Below are positions 1-8,069 of a stretch of DNA of 64,000 bases, one piece after another. The stretch comes from Leucobacter muris (lineage in GTDB: Bacteria; Actinomycetota; Actinomycetes; Actinomycetales; Microbacteriaceae): assembly GCF_004028235.1 (NCBI RefSeq), contig NZ_CP035037.1:2790001-2854000 (forward strand). Direction: 5' to 3'. The number at the start of each line of letters is the position of its first letter. Within the stretch, counting starts at the first letter, position 1. The notes under the pieces were generated by a model. The model was not told where the DNA came from and made no database searches. It saw nothing but the letters and a program-made list of their open reading frames with translations. The position numbers and the translations under genes were made by a program.

Positions 1-59
1 ACTGTGAAGAGACGCGGCGGATCGCGCACGCTGAGGAGCAGAAGTGGGGCGAGCAGTGA
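1..59 (+). CDS. C-terminal end of an unidentified phage protein (partial)
   Basis: An open frame runs in from the left edge and stops at TGA 57-59, immediately before the next ATG. The visible tail is acidic and helical, ending in EEQKWGEQ. The abutting junction matches the packed operon that follows, so this is probably the preceding phage early gene. No function can be assigned from 18 residues. Confidence 0.5.
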   Translation, partial: CEETRRIAHAEEQKWGEQ

Positions 60-278
60 ATGCGCGCCACACGGACACGAAGGTGCTCCCCGTCGCTCCT
101 GGTGTGGCGGGTCCTGTGCGGGCTCGCGATCACATCGCTGCTCGCCACGGTGGCCGGCCTAATCCCGCCCGGATGGGTGGCGGTCGCCGCGGTGCCGGTG
201 TGGGTCGTCGCGGGCGTACTCCTGCTGGGTGGTGGGGGTGGCTCGTCCGCCTCTCGCACCGGATCGACCAGGCAGTGA
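60..278 (+). CDS. small two-helix membrane protein, phage early region
   Basis: This 72-aa protein starts at an ATG directly after the preceding TGA. Residues 12-58 are almost entirely hydrophobic and can form two transmembrane helices separated by a Pro-Pro-Gly turn. A Gly-rich stretch and a short basic tail follow. It ends 4 bp before the RusA GTG start, so it is part of the operon. Function is unknown; small membrane proteins are common in actinophage early regions. It overlaps a longer alternative frame, but only this one continues the packed operon spacing. Confidence 0.5.
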   Translation: MRATRTRRCSPSLLVWRVLCGLAITSLLATVAGLIPPGWVAVAAVPVWVVAGVLLLGGGGGSSASRTGSTRQ

Positions 279-282
279 AGCA

Positions 283-660
283 GTGACCTGGGTGCCGCGG
301 TTCGCGCTTCGGATCGGCGGGGAGCCGCTCCCGAAGGAACGCCCGAGAGCTACGAAGAGCGGGCGCTCGTTCACTCCCAAGCGCACCCGGGAGGCGGAGG
401 CGCGCGTGCTCGCAGCGTTCCGGGCGGCATACCCGGGCGCTGAACCGCTCACCGGCCGGCTGCTGGTCGAGGCGCGGTTCTACCGGGCGACTCGGCGCGG
501 AGTGGATGCCGACAACTTGGGCAAGCTGGCTACCGACGCCTTGAACGGCGCAGCGTATGCCGATGATGAGCAGATCGAAGATCTCCGGATCAAGCGCTTC
601 TACGGGGCCGGTGACGATGCTCGAACCGAGATTCGGATCTTCGAAGCGAGCGCATCGTGA
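283..660 (+). CDS. rusA: RusA-family Holliday junction resolvase
   Basis: This 125-aa protein is an endonuclease expected to cut branched DNA during phage recombination or before packaging. The RusA signature is visible: D75-A-D77-N78 followed by K81, and an acidic pair at D94-D95 in ADDEQI. These match the metal-binding aspartates of the family. The start is taken as GTG 283, which gives the usual size and begins at the conserved LRIGGEPLPKERPR strand; a longer in-frame start at 229 would overlap the preceding gene. It lies upstream of the YqaJ/Bet recombination genes and overlaps the next gene by 4 bp. Confidence 0.9.
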   Translation: MTWVPRFALRIGGEPLPKERPRATKSGRSFTPKRTREAEARVLAAFRAAYPGAEPLTGRLLVEARFYRATRRGVDADNLGKLATDALNGAAYADDEQIEDLRIKRFYGAGDDARTEIRIFEASAS

Positions 661-1301
661 GCCCGAAGATCTGCACCGTCGAGGGGTGCACAACCGCGGC
701 GCTCTCCCGCGCCATGTGCGTGAAGCATTACCACCGCTGGAAGCAGCACGGCGATCCCAAGATCTGCCTGAAACCAACCGACCCGCTCGGAGCAACTGGC
801 CCCTGCATGGTCGCAACCTGCGAACGGGATGCTGCCACGCGACGCATGTGCACCCTGCATTACGGGAGGTGGCGAAAGCACGGCGACCCGCTCGTGACGA
901 AGCCTCGCAGGAAGAGGTCGTGCTCGCTCGATGAGTGCACGACTGTAGCGCTCGCGAAGGGTCTCTGCTCCAAGCACTACGCGAGGGCCAGGACGCACGG
1001 TGACCCGCGCGCTATGGCGCCGAGTGGACGCCCGATCAAGGGTGCCGAGATCACGCATGCGGGCATCCACAAGCGGCTGCTCCGGCAACGCGGGAAGGCG
1101 GCGGCTTACAAGTGCGTCGATTGCGGAGGCCCTGCGAACGAGTGGTCCTACGACAACTCCGATCCCGAAGAACTGCAGGAGTACCTCGGCGACTCACTGT
1201 GCGCCTACTCCCTTTCGCTCGACCACTACGAGCCCCGGTGCACGCCGTGCCATCGCCGGTTCGACCTCAAAGCACGGCAACTCAAGGACTCCCCCGCCTG
1301 A
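657..1301 (+). CDS. repeated zinc-finger / HNH-like phage protein
   Basis: This 214-aa protein starts at a GTG overlapping the rusA stop (GTGA). Its first 120 residues contain three copies of a Cys-x4-Cys ... Cys-x2-His-Tyr-x-R-W/A-x3-HGDP unit, typical of zinc-binding modules in phage HNH-associated proteins. The C-terminal part has CVDCGG, then a SLDHYEPRCTPCHRRFD stretch that resembles an HNH core (D-H ... C-x2-C-H). It is probably a DNA-binding or homing-type nuclease, but activity is not established by sequence. It is followed by a 29-bp gap with the next gene's ribosome binding site. Confidence 0.65.
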   Translation: MSPKICTVEGCTTAALSRAMCVKHYHRWKQHGDPKICLKPTDPLGATGPCMVATCERDAATRRMCTLHYGRWRKHGDPLVTKPRRKRSCSLDECTTVALAKGLCSKHYARARTHGDPRAMAPSGRPIKGAEITHAGIHKRLLRQRGKAAAYKCVDCGGPANEWSYDNSDPEELQEYLGDSLCAYSLSLDHYEPRCTPCHRRFDLKARQLKDSPA

Positions 1302-1330
1302 CCGGGCTGGGGCCAACGGAAGGAAACACC

Positions 1331-1663
1331 ATGGTGCTCAAGTACACGTCGAAGCGTCCCGACGAGGAACTCGACGGCCTGCAAGCTCTCGAGGATCACT
1401 TCAAGAGCGCGCAGCACGACGACGTCGTGGCGGTGGTCGTGATCAGTGGTCACACCCTCGTCGAGGATCTGAACGACGGGATGCGGACCGCGACGGTGCG
1501 CATGAAGCAAGTCGAACCGCTGACCGGCGCGGAGGCTCAGGCGGCTCGCAAGCTCCTCACGGACGCCTACGTGAAGCGGACGGGGAACGAGCCGCTGCCG
1601 CTGGAGGATGCTGCGGACGGCGCCGAGCTGCCCACGATCCCCTGGGGCGGTGAGTCCGAGTGA
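1331..1663 (+). CDS. hypothetical phage early protein
   Basis: This 110-aa soluble protein starts at ATG 1331, preceded by a GGAAGGAA ribosome binding site; the open frame extends further upstream, but that part overlaps the preceding gene. The middle reads as alternating strands (DVVAVVVISGHTLVED), followed by a helix and a negatively charged tail. It sits directly before the YqaJ exonuclease with a 4-bp GTGA overlap, a position often held by small accessory proteins of the recombination cassette. No family is recognised. Confidence 0.7.
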   Translation: MVLKYTSKRPDEELDGLQALEDHFKSAQHDDVVAVVVISGHTLVEDLNDGMRTATVRMKQVEPLTGAEAQAARKLLTDAYVKRTGNEPLPLEDAADGAELPTIPWGGESE

Positions 1664-2730
1664 GCCTCGCATTCACCGATCTCGATCCGGTGCCCGTGCT
1701 GCTCGACCTCGAGCCACGCGCCGGCGCCTCGGACCAGGACCGCGAGGCCTGGCTCGCCGAACGCCGACAGGGCATCACCGCCACAGAGGTCCGTGACCTC
1801 TACCTGCGGAAGATCGGCCGCTCCTCGTACACCTCGCAGCAGGATCTTATCGATCGGAAGCTCGGCCGGGTCGACGAAGTCGCGGATCTGTCCCACGTGC
1901 CCGTCATCGGGTGGGGCAAGGAGCGTGAGCCGGTCATCGCGGCACGGCTCGCGGGCGAGGGGTTCGCACCGGAGTCGCGAGTGTTCCATCACCCGGCGAA
2001 CTCGCGCTACCTCGCCTCGCCTGACGGGCTGTCGGTGACGTTCGACGACGAGCTGCATGTCTCGGAGATCAAGACCGCGGGCTATGACCTCCCGCCGGGC
2101 TCGGAGCGTTTCGACGCGAAGGGCTACCTGTTCCAGGTGCAGTGGGTGATGTTCGTGATCGGCGCCGCCCGTTGCCGGTTCGTCGTCGAAGAGCGACTCG
2201 AGAACCCTGACGGCTCGTTCTTCGCCGGCCCGGAGCATCGCTACTGGATCGATCGCGACGACGTCCTGATCGCTGAGCTCGTGAAGCTCGCCGATGAGTT
2301 CCTCGCGGAGCTCGATCGGCAGCGCGAGGAGGGCGGGCCCGTGATCGATGAGGAGGTTGATACCCACGCGCTGAACTATCTCCGCGCGATCAACGAGGAG
2401 AAGGCGTGGACGGCGCTCAAGAAGGAGTCCTACGCGGCCGTGATCGCGCGGGGCATCTCGCAGGAGTCTCCGCTCGCTCGGGTGACGATCACGCCGGGCA
2501 CCCCGGATGAGGAGTTCGACGACGAGGTGGTCGACCTCGAAGCGGCGGAGGCGGCGCACCCGAAGGAGGCGCAGCAGCTCGCCCGGGCGAAGGCCCGCGT
2601 GACGAAGCTGCAGGCCGCGTTCGACGAGTTGGCGAACCAGCACACGAAGACGGTGCGAGCCGTGAAGAAGGGCAAGCCGGCGCGGGCAACGATCACGCCC
2701 GGCAAGCAGACGAAGGAGCAGAAGGTATGA
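1660..2730 (+). CDS. YqaJ-like viral exonuclease (lambda Exo superfamily)
   Basis: This 356-aa protein is predicted to resect double-stranded DNA ends for single-strand annealing recombination. Visible family features are GITATEV near residue 27, WGKEREPVI near residue 86, SPDG near residue 125, and the catalytic SEIKTA (E-x-K) near residue 139, all of the PD-(D/E)XK fold. The C-terminal half is rich in charged helices with a Lys-rich tail. It starts at GTG 1660 overlapping the previous stop, and its own stop overlaps the Bet gene start, forming a classic exo-bet pair. Confidence 0.88.
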   Translation: MSLAFTDLDPVPVLLDLEPRAGASDQDREAWLAERRQGITATEVRDLYLRKIGRSSYTSQQDLIDRKLGRVDEVADLSHVPVIGWGKEREPVIAARLAGEGFAPESRVFHHPANSRYLASPDGLSVTFDDELHVSEIKTAGYDLPPGSERFDAKGYLFQVQWVMFVIGAARCRFVVEERLENPDGSFFAGPEHRYWIDRDDVLIAELVKLADEFLAELDRQREEGGPVIDEEVDTHALNYLRAINEEKAWTALKKESYAAVIARGISQESPLARVTITPGTPDEEFDDEVVDLEAAEAAHPKEAQQLARAKARVTKLQAAFDELANQHTKTVRAVKKGKPARATITPGKQTKEQKV

Positions 2731-3599
2731 GCACCGCACTCGCACTCCCCACCACGGGAGATCCGAACGCGTGGACGCCGCAGGAGGCCGCGCTCGTCGA
2801 AGCCGCCGGCCTCGTGTCGGGTCCCGCCGCGAACCGTCGACTGGCGCCCCGCCCGGTGGTCGAAGCGTTCCTGTCGCACTGCCAGCGCACGCAGCTCGAT
2901 CCCATCGCGCGACAGATCTACTGCATCGAGCGCGGCGGGAAATGGACGACGCAGATCTCGATCGACGGCGCCCGCCTCGTCGCGGAACGCTCCCGCGAAT
3001 ACCGCGGCCAGACGCCCACCCAGTGGACGGCTGACGGCCGCGAGTGGCTCGACGTGTGGCTGGACAAGGAGCCTCCCCGTGCGGCGCGCGTCGGGATCCA
3101 CCGTGAGGGGTTCGTGGAGCCGCTCTATGCGGTGGCGACGTTCGACGCCTACAACGCGGGGTCGCCGATCTGGAAGAAAATGCCGGCCCTGATGCTCGGG
3201 AAGTGCGCGGAGATGCTGGCGCTTCGGAAAGCGTTCCCGCAGGATCTGTCGGGCCTCTACTCGGCCGAGGAGATGGACCAGGCCGACGCACCCAAGCAGG
3301 GCGCGCCGCAGGCGCCCCGACCCGCGCCGAAGAGCGTGCAGCCGGCGCCGGTCGACGAGGAACCGATCGAGGCTGAGATCGTCGCGGAGCAGTCCGCCTA
3401 CAACGCGGCGGAGTGGGCGGCAAAGATCCAGCAGTGCCTCGACGCGGAGAGCGCGGAGCAGGGCGTGGACATGCTGCGCACGCTGCACGGGGAGGCGAAG
3501 GAGCAGGGCCTGCTCGGCGCCCCGGTCGCGGAGGGCATGAACCTCGACCAGGTGCTGCGCGGAGCGAAGGCCGAGATTCTAGCCAGGGGTGAGGCGTGA
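2727..3599 (+). CDS. bet: Bet/RecT-family single-strand annealing protein
   Basis: This 290-aa protein is the annealing partner of the upstream YqaJ exonuclease. The N-terminal 185 residues carry the family pattern: QLDPIARQIY, GKWTTQISIDGARLVAERS, WLDVWLDKEPPRAARVG, and KKMPALMLGKCAEMLALRKAF followed by PQDLSGLYSAEEM. A Pro/Ala-rich linker and a variable C-terminal domain follow, as in phage Bet proteins. ATG 2727 overlaps the exonuclease stop by 4 bp. It should bind single-stranded DNA in the cytoplasm during phage replication and recombination. Confidence 0.93.
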   Translation: MSTALALPTTGDPNAWTPQEAALVEAAGLVSGPAANRRLAPRPVVEAFLSHCQRTQLDPIARQIYCIERGGKWTTQISIDGARLVAERSREYRGQTPTQWTADGREWLDVWLDKEPPRAARVGIHREGFVEPLYAVATFDAYNAGSPIWKKMPALMLGKCAEMLALRKAFPQDLSGLYSAEEMDQADAPKQGAPQAPRPAPKSVQPAPVDEEPIEAEIVAEQSAYNAAEWAAKIQQCLDAESAEQGVDMLRTLHGEAKEQGLLGAPVAEGMNLDQVLRGAKAEILARGEA

Positions 3600-4042
3600 A
3601 CGCCAAGCCGCACACCGCCGCGGAGGTCGAGGGGTGGGTGGCGAAGATGCGGCAGGAGATCGCGATCGAGCCGCCCGCCCCGGGCACCATCCGCACACCG
3701 GACGAGATCATCTTTCAGCTCGAGCGCGTCGACTCCGTCGCGAACAAGGCGCTGTGGATCGTGAAGGAAGCCGACCGGGTGCGCGGGGACGCCGCCGAGG
3801 TGCTGCTGCGGGCGAAGTCGAAAGCACAGGCAGGCGCCGAGGGGAAGAACGCGGCCGAGCGAACCGCGGCGGTGGATCTCGCGACCGAGCAGGAACGGGC
3901 GGAGGAAGCCGCGGCGCAGATCGCGTACCGGTATGCGAAAGGGCTCGCCGACCTCGTCGACTCCCGCAAGAGCAGTCTCCAGACGCAGTCGAAGCTCGTG
4001 CTCGCCACCTACCAGCTCGCCTCGAACCCGAGGAGGGCGTGA
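3596..4042 (+). CDS. hypothetical helical phage protein
   Basis: This 148-aa protein is coupled to bet by a GTGA overlap. It is predicted to be almost wholly alpha-helical, with long Ala/Glu/Lys/Arg-rich segments between residues 30 and 120 compatible with a coiled coil. No catalytic motif is visible. Position beside exo and bet suggests an accessory role in recombination or replication, but this is only inferred from context. Confidence 0.75.
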   Translation: MNAKPHTAAEVEGWVAKMRQEIAIEPPAPGTIRTPDEIIFQLERVDSVANKALWIVKEADRVRGDAAEVLLRAKSKAQAGAEGKNAAERTAAVDLATEQERAEEAAAQIAYRYAKGLADLVDSRKSSLQTQSKLVLATYQLASNPRRA

Positions 4043-4227
4043 TGGTGAAGCTCGAAGAGATCCACGTCGGTGACATCGTCCGCGTCGATGACGAGCCGCA
4101 GCCGTGGCGAGTGGAGGGGCGGACCCGGAAGGGGATGCTCACGCTCGAAGCGCCGCACGCGATGAACCGGATGACGTGGACAGGTGTGCACGAGTTCCGG
4201 GCGACGAAGTCGGCGGTGTTCGCATGA
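4042..4227 (+). CDS. small hypothetical phage protein
   Basis: This 61-aa protein starts at an ATG overlapping the preceding TGA (TGATG). It looks like a compact beta-rich fold (VGDIVRVDDEPQPWRVEGRTRKGMLTLEA), similar in style to small Tudor/SH3-like phage proteins. Its stop overlaps the next start by 4 bp, which supports it as a real gene in the operon. Function is unknown. Confidence 0.65.
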   Translation: MVKLEEIHVGDIVRVDDEPQPWRVEGRTRKGMLTLEAPHAMNRMTWTGVHEFRATKSAVFA

Positions 4228-4649
4228 CCGCCCCGACGAAGGCCACCCGTCAGGACATGTACGAGCGCGACCTCGATCGTTGCGCGGCGTGCGGGCGCAC
4301 GGACCGGCTCACCCACCAGCACCGCCGCGCGGTCGGCATGGGCGGATCGAAGACTCCCCCATCGATCACGGACTCGCTCACGCTCTGCTTCGAGTGCAAC
4401 TGGCGGGCCGAGCACGACCTGCAGACGTTCGCGCTGATCTACGGGTGGAAGGTGCGGCGCTGGGTGCAGGATCCGTCCGCGGTGCCCGTGTTCTACGCGC
4501 ACTCGATCGGGTGGGCGCGACTCACCGATGGTGGGGCGGCGCTGCCGATCCATGCCGATGAGGCGGCGGAGATGATGCGCGAGGTCTATGGCGAGGAGTG
4601 GGACGAATGGCGCGAGCAAGTCGGGGCAGTTGCCCCAGTGAGGAGGTGA
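4224..4649 (+). CDS. HNH-nuclease-like phage protein
   Basis: This 141-aa protein has two zinc-type Cys pairs, C-A-A-C near residue 21 and CFEC near residue 53. Between them is a THQHRRAVGMGG stretch that looks like the beta-beta-alpha metal core of HNH nucleases. Residues 60-141 form a separate mixed domain rich in Trp. Start ATG 4224 overlaps the preceding stop (ATGA). It probably binds or nicks DNA, but the final His of a classical HNH motif is not clear. Confidence 0.65.
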   Translation: MTAPTKATRQDMYERDLDRCAACGRTDRLTHQHRRAVGMGGSKTPPSITDSLTLCFECNWRAEHDLQTFALIYGWKVRRWVQDPSAVPVFYAHSIGWARLTDGGAALPIHADEAAEMMREVYGEEWDEWREQVGAVAPVRR

Positions 4650-4654
4650 TCGAG

Positions 4655-5476
4655 ATGTGGTTCAAGGTCGACGACAGCCTGGCCACGCACCCGAAGGTGC
4701 TTGAGGCAGGCAACGCCGCGATGGGTCTGTGGGTGCGCGCCGGAGCATGGTGCGCGCAGCAACTCACCGATGGTTTCGTGTCGGCCGCCGCGGTGTCGAT
4801 GCTCGGCACTCGAGACGAAGCAGATGCTCTCGTCGCTGCGGACCTCTGGGACGAGGTCGAGGGCGGGTTTCAGTTCCACCAGTGGGACGAACGCCAGCCT
4901 TCACGAGCTGATGCCGAGGAGCGACGAGCCAAGAACGCTGAAAAACTGCGGAAGTGGCGCGAGCGTAACCAAAAGAGTAACCAGCCCGGTAACCCGGTTA
5001 CGGAGGACGTTACCGACCAGGTTACGAACCAGGGCCGAAACGCTGCCCCCGTACCCGTACCCGTACCCGTACCCGTACCCGTACCCGTACCCGTACCCGT
5101 ACCCGTACCCGTACCCAATAAGAGTGTCGTGTCTGAGGACAGACCCGACGTCGAACGGCTCCTCGATCTCCTCGACTCCGAGCTCACGAAGAACGGCGTG
5201 AAGAAGCTCCCGAGTCGGAACAAGACGAATCGGGACGCGATGCGTCTCCTCATAGACCGGGATGGGCGCTCCGAGGAGCAGATCGCGAACGCGATCCGGT
5301 GGTGCCAGTCAGACGAGTTCTGGCGGGGCAACATCCTGTCGGCTTCGAAGCTGCGGGAGAAGTACGAAACGTTGCGCGCGCAGGCCACCCGAGGCCGTCG
5401 CGGGGCCGCGGTCGTCGCGAACCTGTCGCTCGCGGAGCAGTACGAGAACGAAGAACGCAAGGAGGTTGGGGCGTGA
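4655..5476 (+). CDS. phage replication initiator / helicase-recruiting protein
   Basis: This 273-aa protein starts at ATG 4655, 5 bp after the preceding stop, with AGGAGG just upstream. The N-terminal 85 residues resemble a winged-helix domain (MWFKVDDSLATHPKV ... FQFHQWDERQ) found in phage replisome organisers. A basic linker and Asn/Gln/Val/Thr-rich repeats follow, then an 11-unit Pro-Val tract. The C-terminal domain (about residues 165-255) resembles DnaD/DnaA-adaptor domains, with IRWCQSDEFWRGNILSASKLREKYETL. It lies immediately upstream of the loader-like and DnaB genes, so it likely marks the origin and recruits the helicase. The DNA encoding the linker holds a candidate origin. Confidence 0.78.
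   Translation: MWFKVDDSLATHPKVLEAGNAAMGLWVRAGAWCAQQLTDGFVSAAAVSMLGTRDEADALVAADLWDEVEGGFQFHQWDERQPSRADAEERRAKNAEKLRKWRERNQKSNQPGNPVTEDVTDQVTNQGRNAAPVPVPVPVPVPVPVPVPVPVPVPNKSVVSEDRPDVERLLDLLDSELTKNGVKKLPSRNKTNRDAMRLLIDRDGRSEEQIANAIRWCQSDEFWRGNILSASKLREKYETLRAQATRGRRGAAVVANLSLAEQYENEERKEVGA
4965..5025 (+). repeat. iteron-like array, candidate phage origin
   Basis: Three GTAAC cores start at 4965, 4977 and 4989, each 12 bp apart, followed by three GTTAC cores (the reverse complement) at 4997, 5009 and 5021, again 12 bp apart. The array lies inside the replication initiator gene, as the lambda origin lies inside gene O. The 12-bp period also codes for a 4-residue protein repeat, so part of the regularity could be selected at protein level. 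Confidence 0.5.
5051..5116 (+). repeat. hexanucleotide tandem repeat (GTACCC)11
   Basis: Eleven perfect copies of GTACCC encode an alternating Pro-Val linker in the replication initiator. Because the unit is six bases, gain or loss of copies changes linker length without shifting the frame. It lies 26 bp downstream of the iteron-like array. Confidence 0.95.
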
Positions 5477-5832
5477 AGAAATCAGAGGTGGCGAAGCTGC
5501 TCGCGATCGTGTCCGCGTTCGACAACCGTCGCGTGGAGGCCGAGCATGTCGAAGCGTGGTTCGCGGTCATCGGCGAGTTCGACTTCGCCGACGCTGCTGA
5601 GGCGGTCAGGGAGCATCTGCGGTCGTCGCACGAGTGGCTGATGCCGGTGCACATCGTCGAGGGCATCACCGGGCTGAAGCAGGAGCGCGCATGGGAACCG
5701 CCGGCACTCACCGCGGCTGAGCAGATGCTCTGTGCTGCTGCTGGGGTCCCAGCGGAGGAGTTCGCGGAACGGCGCGACGACCACGAGTGGGTCGCGCATC
5801 TGCGGTCGAGGTGGCTGGGGGTGGAAGCATGA
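5473..5832 (+). CDS. helicase loader / G39P-like protein
   Basis: This 119-aa protein starts at a GTG overlapping the initiator stop. The N-terminal helical part (VAKLLAIVSAFDNRRVEAEHVEAWFAVIGEFDFADAAEAV shape, residues 5-45) and the following HLRSSHEWLMPVHIVEGI segment match the small helicase loader/inhibitor proteins that precede DnaB in many siphoviruses, such as SPP1 G39P. Its place between initiator and helicase supports a loading role. Recognition is based on pattern and order. Confidence 0.6.
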   Translation: MKKSEVAKLLAIVSAFDNRRVEAEHVEAWFAVIGEFDFADAAEAVREHLRSSHEWLMPVHIVEGITGLKQERAWEPPALTAAEQMLCAAAGVPAEEFAERRDDHEWVAHLRSRWLGVEA

Positions 5833-7208
5833 GCGACTACGACCCGCAGACCGAGGACCCGTGGGGTGGTGCGCAGCTGGCGCTCCCACCGACGGACGAA
5901 CGTGGCGAGCCGCGCGACGTGGTCGCTGAGCAGTCGGTGCTCGGCGCCGCGATGATCTCCGCCCGAGCCGCCGCAGAGGTCGCAGACGTGCTGCGCGGGA
6001 CGGACTTCTTCGAGCCGAAGCACGAGACGATCTTCGACGCAGTCGCGGCCCTGCACGCCGGCGGGCATCCCGTGGATGCGATCACCGTCGGCGACGAACT
6101 GCAGCGCACCGGGAAACTCCCCGGCGTCCCCGGTGGCGTGCTCTACCTGCACGAGCTGACGAGCATCGTCCCCACCGCCTCCAATGCGGGGTTCTACGCG
6201 GAGATCGTCAGGGAGAAGGCAGCGCATCGCCGCATGATCCAGTTCGGCGAGAAGGTCGCCCGCGCCGGCTACCTCGGCGAGGGCGACCCGAACGACACCA
6301 TCGAGCAGATCCGCGTCGAGCTCGAGGGGATTCTCGGAGAGCGCACTGTCGCTGCCCAGACGATCGGAGAAGGTTGGGACGAGTGGGTCGCGTCACTCGA
6401 CACTCCCCCGACGTACGTGCCGACCCCATGGCACGAGATCAATGACCTCTTAGGAGGGCTCAAAGCGGGGGCTCTGTATGTCGTCGGTGCACGGCCAGGG
6501 GGCGGCAAGTCGAATGTAGGGCTGCAGATCGCCGCGTCACTCGCGGACCACGGACCGGTTGCCTTCTCAGCGCTGGAGATGAGCAGAGATCAACTCCGAG
6601 AGCGCCTGGCAGCTCAACGAGGCCAGATCCCCATGTCGTCTATGACACGGCACGACCTTTCCCAGAGCGACAAGGCGCAGCTCGTTCTTGCGAAGTCCGC
6701 CGTGCAGCGTCTGCCGATCTATGTCGACGACCGTTCGGGAGTGACGGTGCAGCAGGTGAAGGGATTCGCGCGCGGCGTCGCTCGGAAAGGCGGGATAGCC
6801 GGGGTGGTCGTCGACTACCTGCAGCTCATCTCCTCGCACGACAAGCGGATGCCAGTGCACGAGATGGTCGGCGAGATCGCGCGCCAGCTCAAGATCCTCG
6901 CCCGCGAGCTCCGGTGCCCGGTGATCGTGCTGTCGCAGCTCAACCGAGAGAGCGTGCAGACGAAGGGCAAAGGCAACCAGCCGGCCCAGCGCCCGCCGAC
7001 GCTCGCAGACCTGTCGAAGTCGGATGCGATCGGGCATCACGCCGACGTCGTGCTGATGCTGCAGCGCAAGCTCGAGGCCGACGATGAGCCGGGTGACGTG
7101 CTGCAGATGTACGTGGCGAAGAACCGCCACGGCCGTGTTGGGCGCCGAGATCTGCGCTGGGAGGGCCGCTTCGCGCGCGTCACCTCCAAGCCGCTCGGCA
7201 TGTTCTGA
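5829..7208 (+). CDS. dnaB: replicative DNA helicase, DnaB family
   Basis: This 459-aa protein unwinds DNA at the phage replication fork. The N-terminal DnaB domain (residues about 30-135) includes AEQSVLGAAM and the DAITVGDELQ helix. The RecA-like C-terminal domain has Walker A GARPGGGKS at residues 220-228, Walker B in GVVVDYLQLI, and VIVLSQLNR further on. Length and domain order are normal. ATG 5829 overlaps the preceding stop (ATGA). It follows the initiator and loader-like genes, completing a phage replisome module. Confidence 0.95.
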   Translation: MSDYDPQTEDPWGGAQLALPPTDERGEPRDVVAEQSVLGAAMISARAAAEVADVLRGTDFFEPKHETIFDAVAALHAGGHPVDAITVGDELQRTGKLPGVPGGVLYLHELTSIVPTASNAGFYAEIVREKAAHRRMIQFGEKVARAGYLGEGDPNDTIEQIRVELEGILGERTVAAQTIGEGWDEWVASLDTPPTYVPTPWHEINDLLGGLKAGALYVVGARPGGGKSNVGLQIAASLADHGPVAFSALEMSRDQLRERLAAQRGQIPMSSMTRHDLSQSDKAQLVLAKSAVQRLPIYVDDRSGVTVQQVKGFARGVARKGGIAGVVVDYLQLISSHDKRMPVHEMVGEIARQLKILARELRCPVIVLSQLNRESVQTKGKGNQPAQRPPTLADLSKSDAIGHHADVVLMLQRKLEADDEPGDVLQMYVAKNRHGRVGRRDLRWEGRFARVTSKPLGMF

Positions 7209-7225
7209 AGAAAGGAATGAAGGAA

Positions 7226-7471
7226 ATGGCTATCAGAGAAAGCATCGTCATCGACATCGCAGAGGTGCAGGTCACCGACGAATGCCAGGTCGAACTCCGG
7301 CAGGAGAAGAAGCGCACCACCTACTCGTCGGAGCAGGCCCGCGACCTCGCACTCGAACTTGTCGAGGCAGCCGAGGCCGCGGATCGGGCGATCGCGGAGG
7401 ACATGGCCGAGCGTGGTCTGCGCATGGTGCACGGCATGGTCGTCGCTGAGGGCGGGGAGGTCGTGCTGTGA
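7226..7471 (+). CDS. small hypothetical phage protein
   Basis: This 81-aa protein is acidic, with a beta-like N-terminus and a helical EQARDLALELVEAAEAADRAI segment. ATG 7226 is chosen over ATG 7217 because the AAAGGA at 7211-7216 is then spaced 9 bp upstream; 7217 would leave no spacing. Its stop overlaps the next GTG start. No family is recognised. Confidence 0.6.
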   Translation: MAIRESIVIDIAEVQVTDECQVELRQEKKRTTYSSEQARDLALELVEAAEAADRAIAEDMAERGLRMVHGMVVAEGGEVVL

Positions 7472-7644
7472 AGAGCAACGAGCGCACCTGCATGCCCGGC
7501 CTCAGCCCTGGCGCGACCTACTGCGGGCGCTCCTCCGCGCCGATCGTCCAGTCAGGGTCGACGTGCGAGGACTGCCACGCCGCGTTCCGCGCGGATCAGC
7601 GCGTCGAGAAGTCGGCGGACGAGCACCGAGGCGGTGCAGCATGA
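7468..7644 (+). CDS. small Cys-rich zinc-ribbon-like protein
   Basis: This 58-aa protein begins at GTG 7468 overlapping the previous stop (GTGA) and ends overlapping the methyltransferase ATG (ATGA). Coupling on both sides supports expression. It contains spaced cysteines (RTCMPG, TYCGR, TCEDC-H), consistent with a single zinc-binding knuckle of the type seen in many actinophage early proteins. Function is unknown. Confidence 0.55.
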   Translation: MKSNERTCMPGLSPGATYCGRSSAPIVQSGSTCEDCHAAFRADQRVEKSADEHRGGAA

Positions 7645-8069
7645 GCGCCAGGGCGACGGGGAACATGATCCTTGGCGAAGCGCTCGCGGAGATGAGGAGG
7701 CTCCCTGACGGATCGGTCGACACGATCGTCACGGATCCGCCGTTCTCGAGCGGTGGCCGCCGCGAGGCTGCGCGATCGCTCCGCAAGAGCATGATCCACA
7801 GCATGGAAGACGACGCCTGGATCGCGGGCGACGGCATGAGCACGCGTGGGTTCGTGTGGACGATGCGCGAGTTCGGGTGGGAGGCGCGCCGCGTGCTCCG
7901 CCCTGGTGGGCACCTGCTCGCGTTCATCGACTGGCGCATGCATGACGCGCTCGCCACGGGACGCATGGGATGGGTCGGAAGACACATTGCTCGCGGGGCC
8001 ACGAATACACGCCCGAGAACACCTATCGAGTTGGTGGCAAGGGATCTCGTCATTGTCGAGAGTGCATGA
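7641..8069 (+). CDS. truncated DNA (adenine/cytosine-N4) methyltransferase
   Basis: This 142-aa protein has the N-terminal part of a beta-class DNA methyltransferase: MILGEALAEMRRLPDGSVD followed by catalytic TDPPF (DPPF 32-35) and later RVLRPGGHLLAFIDWR. The family normally continues with a target region and an FxGxG SAM-binding motif for a total of more than 200 residues. Both are absent. After about residue 112 the frame runs through DNA that, in another frame, encodes a complete zinc-binding peptide, so the gene has probably lost its 3' half by deletion. It is likely inactive as a methylase. The start is ATG 7641, coupled to the previous gene. Confidence 0.7.
   Translation: MSARATGNMILGEALAEMRRLPDGSVDTIVTDPPFSSGGRREAARSLRKSMIHSMEDDAWIAGDGMSTRGFVWTMREFGWEARRVLRPGGHLLAFIDWRMHDALATGRMGWVGRHIARGATNTRPRTPIELVARDLVIVESA

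Noticed and set aside
1567..3711. 714-residue minus-strand frame opposite the exonuclease and bet genes
   Set aside because: Arg/Leu/His-rich shadow; the + strand genes have clear family motifs and coupled starts.
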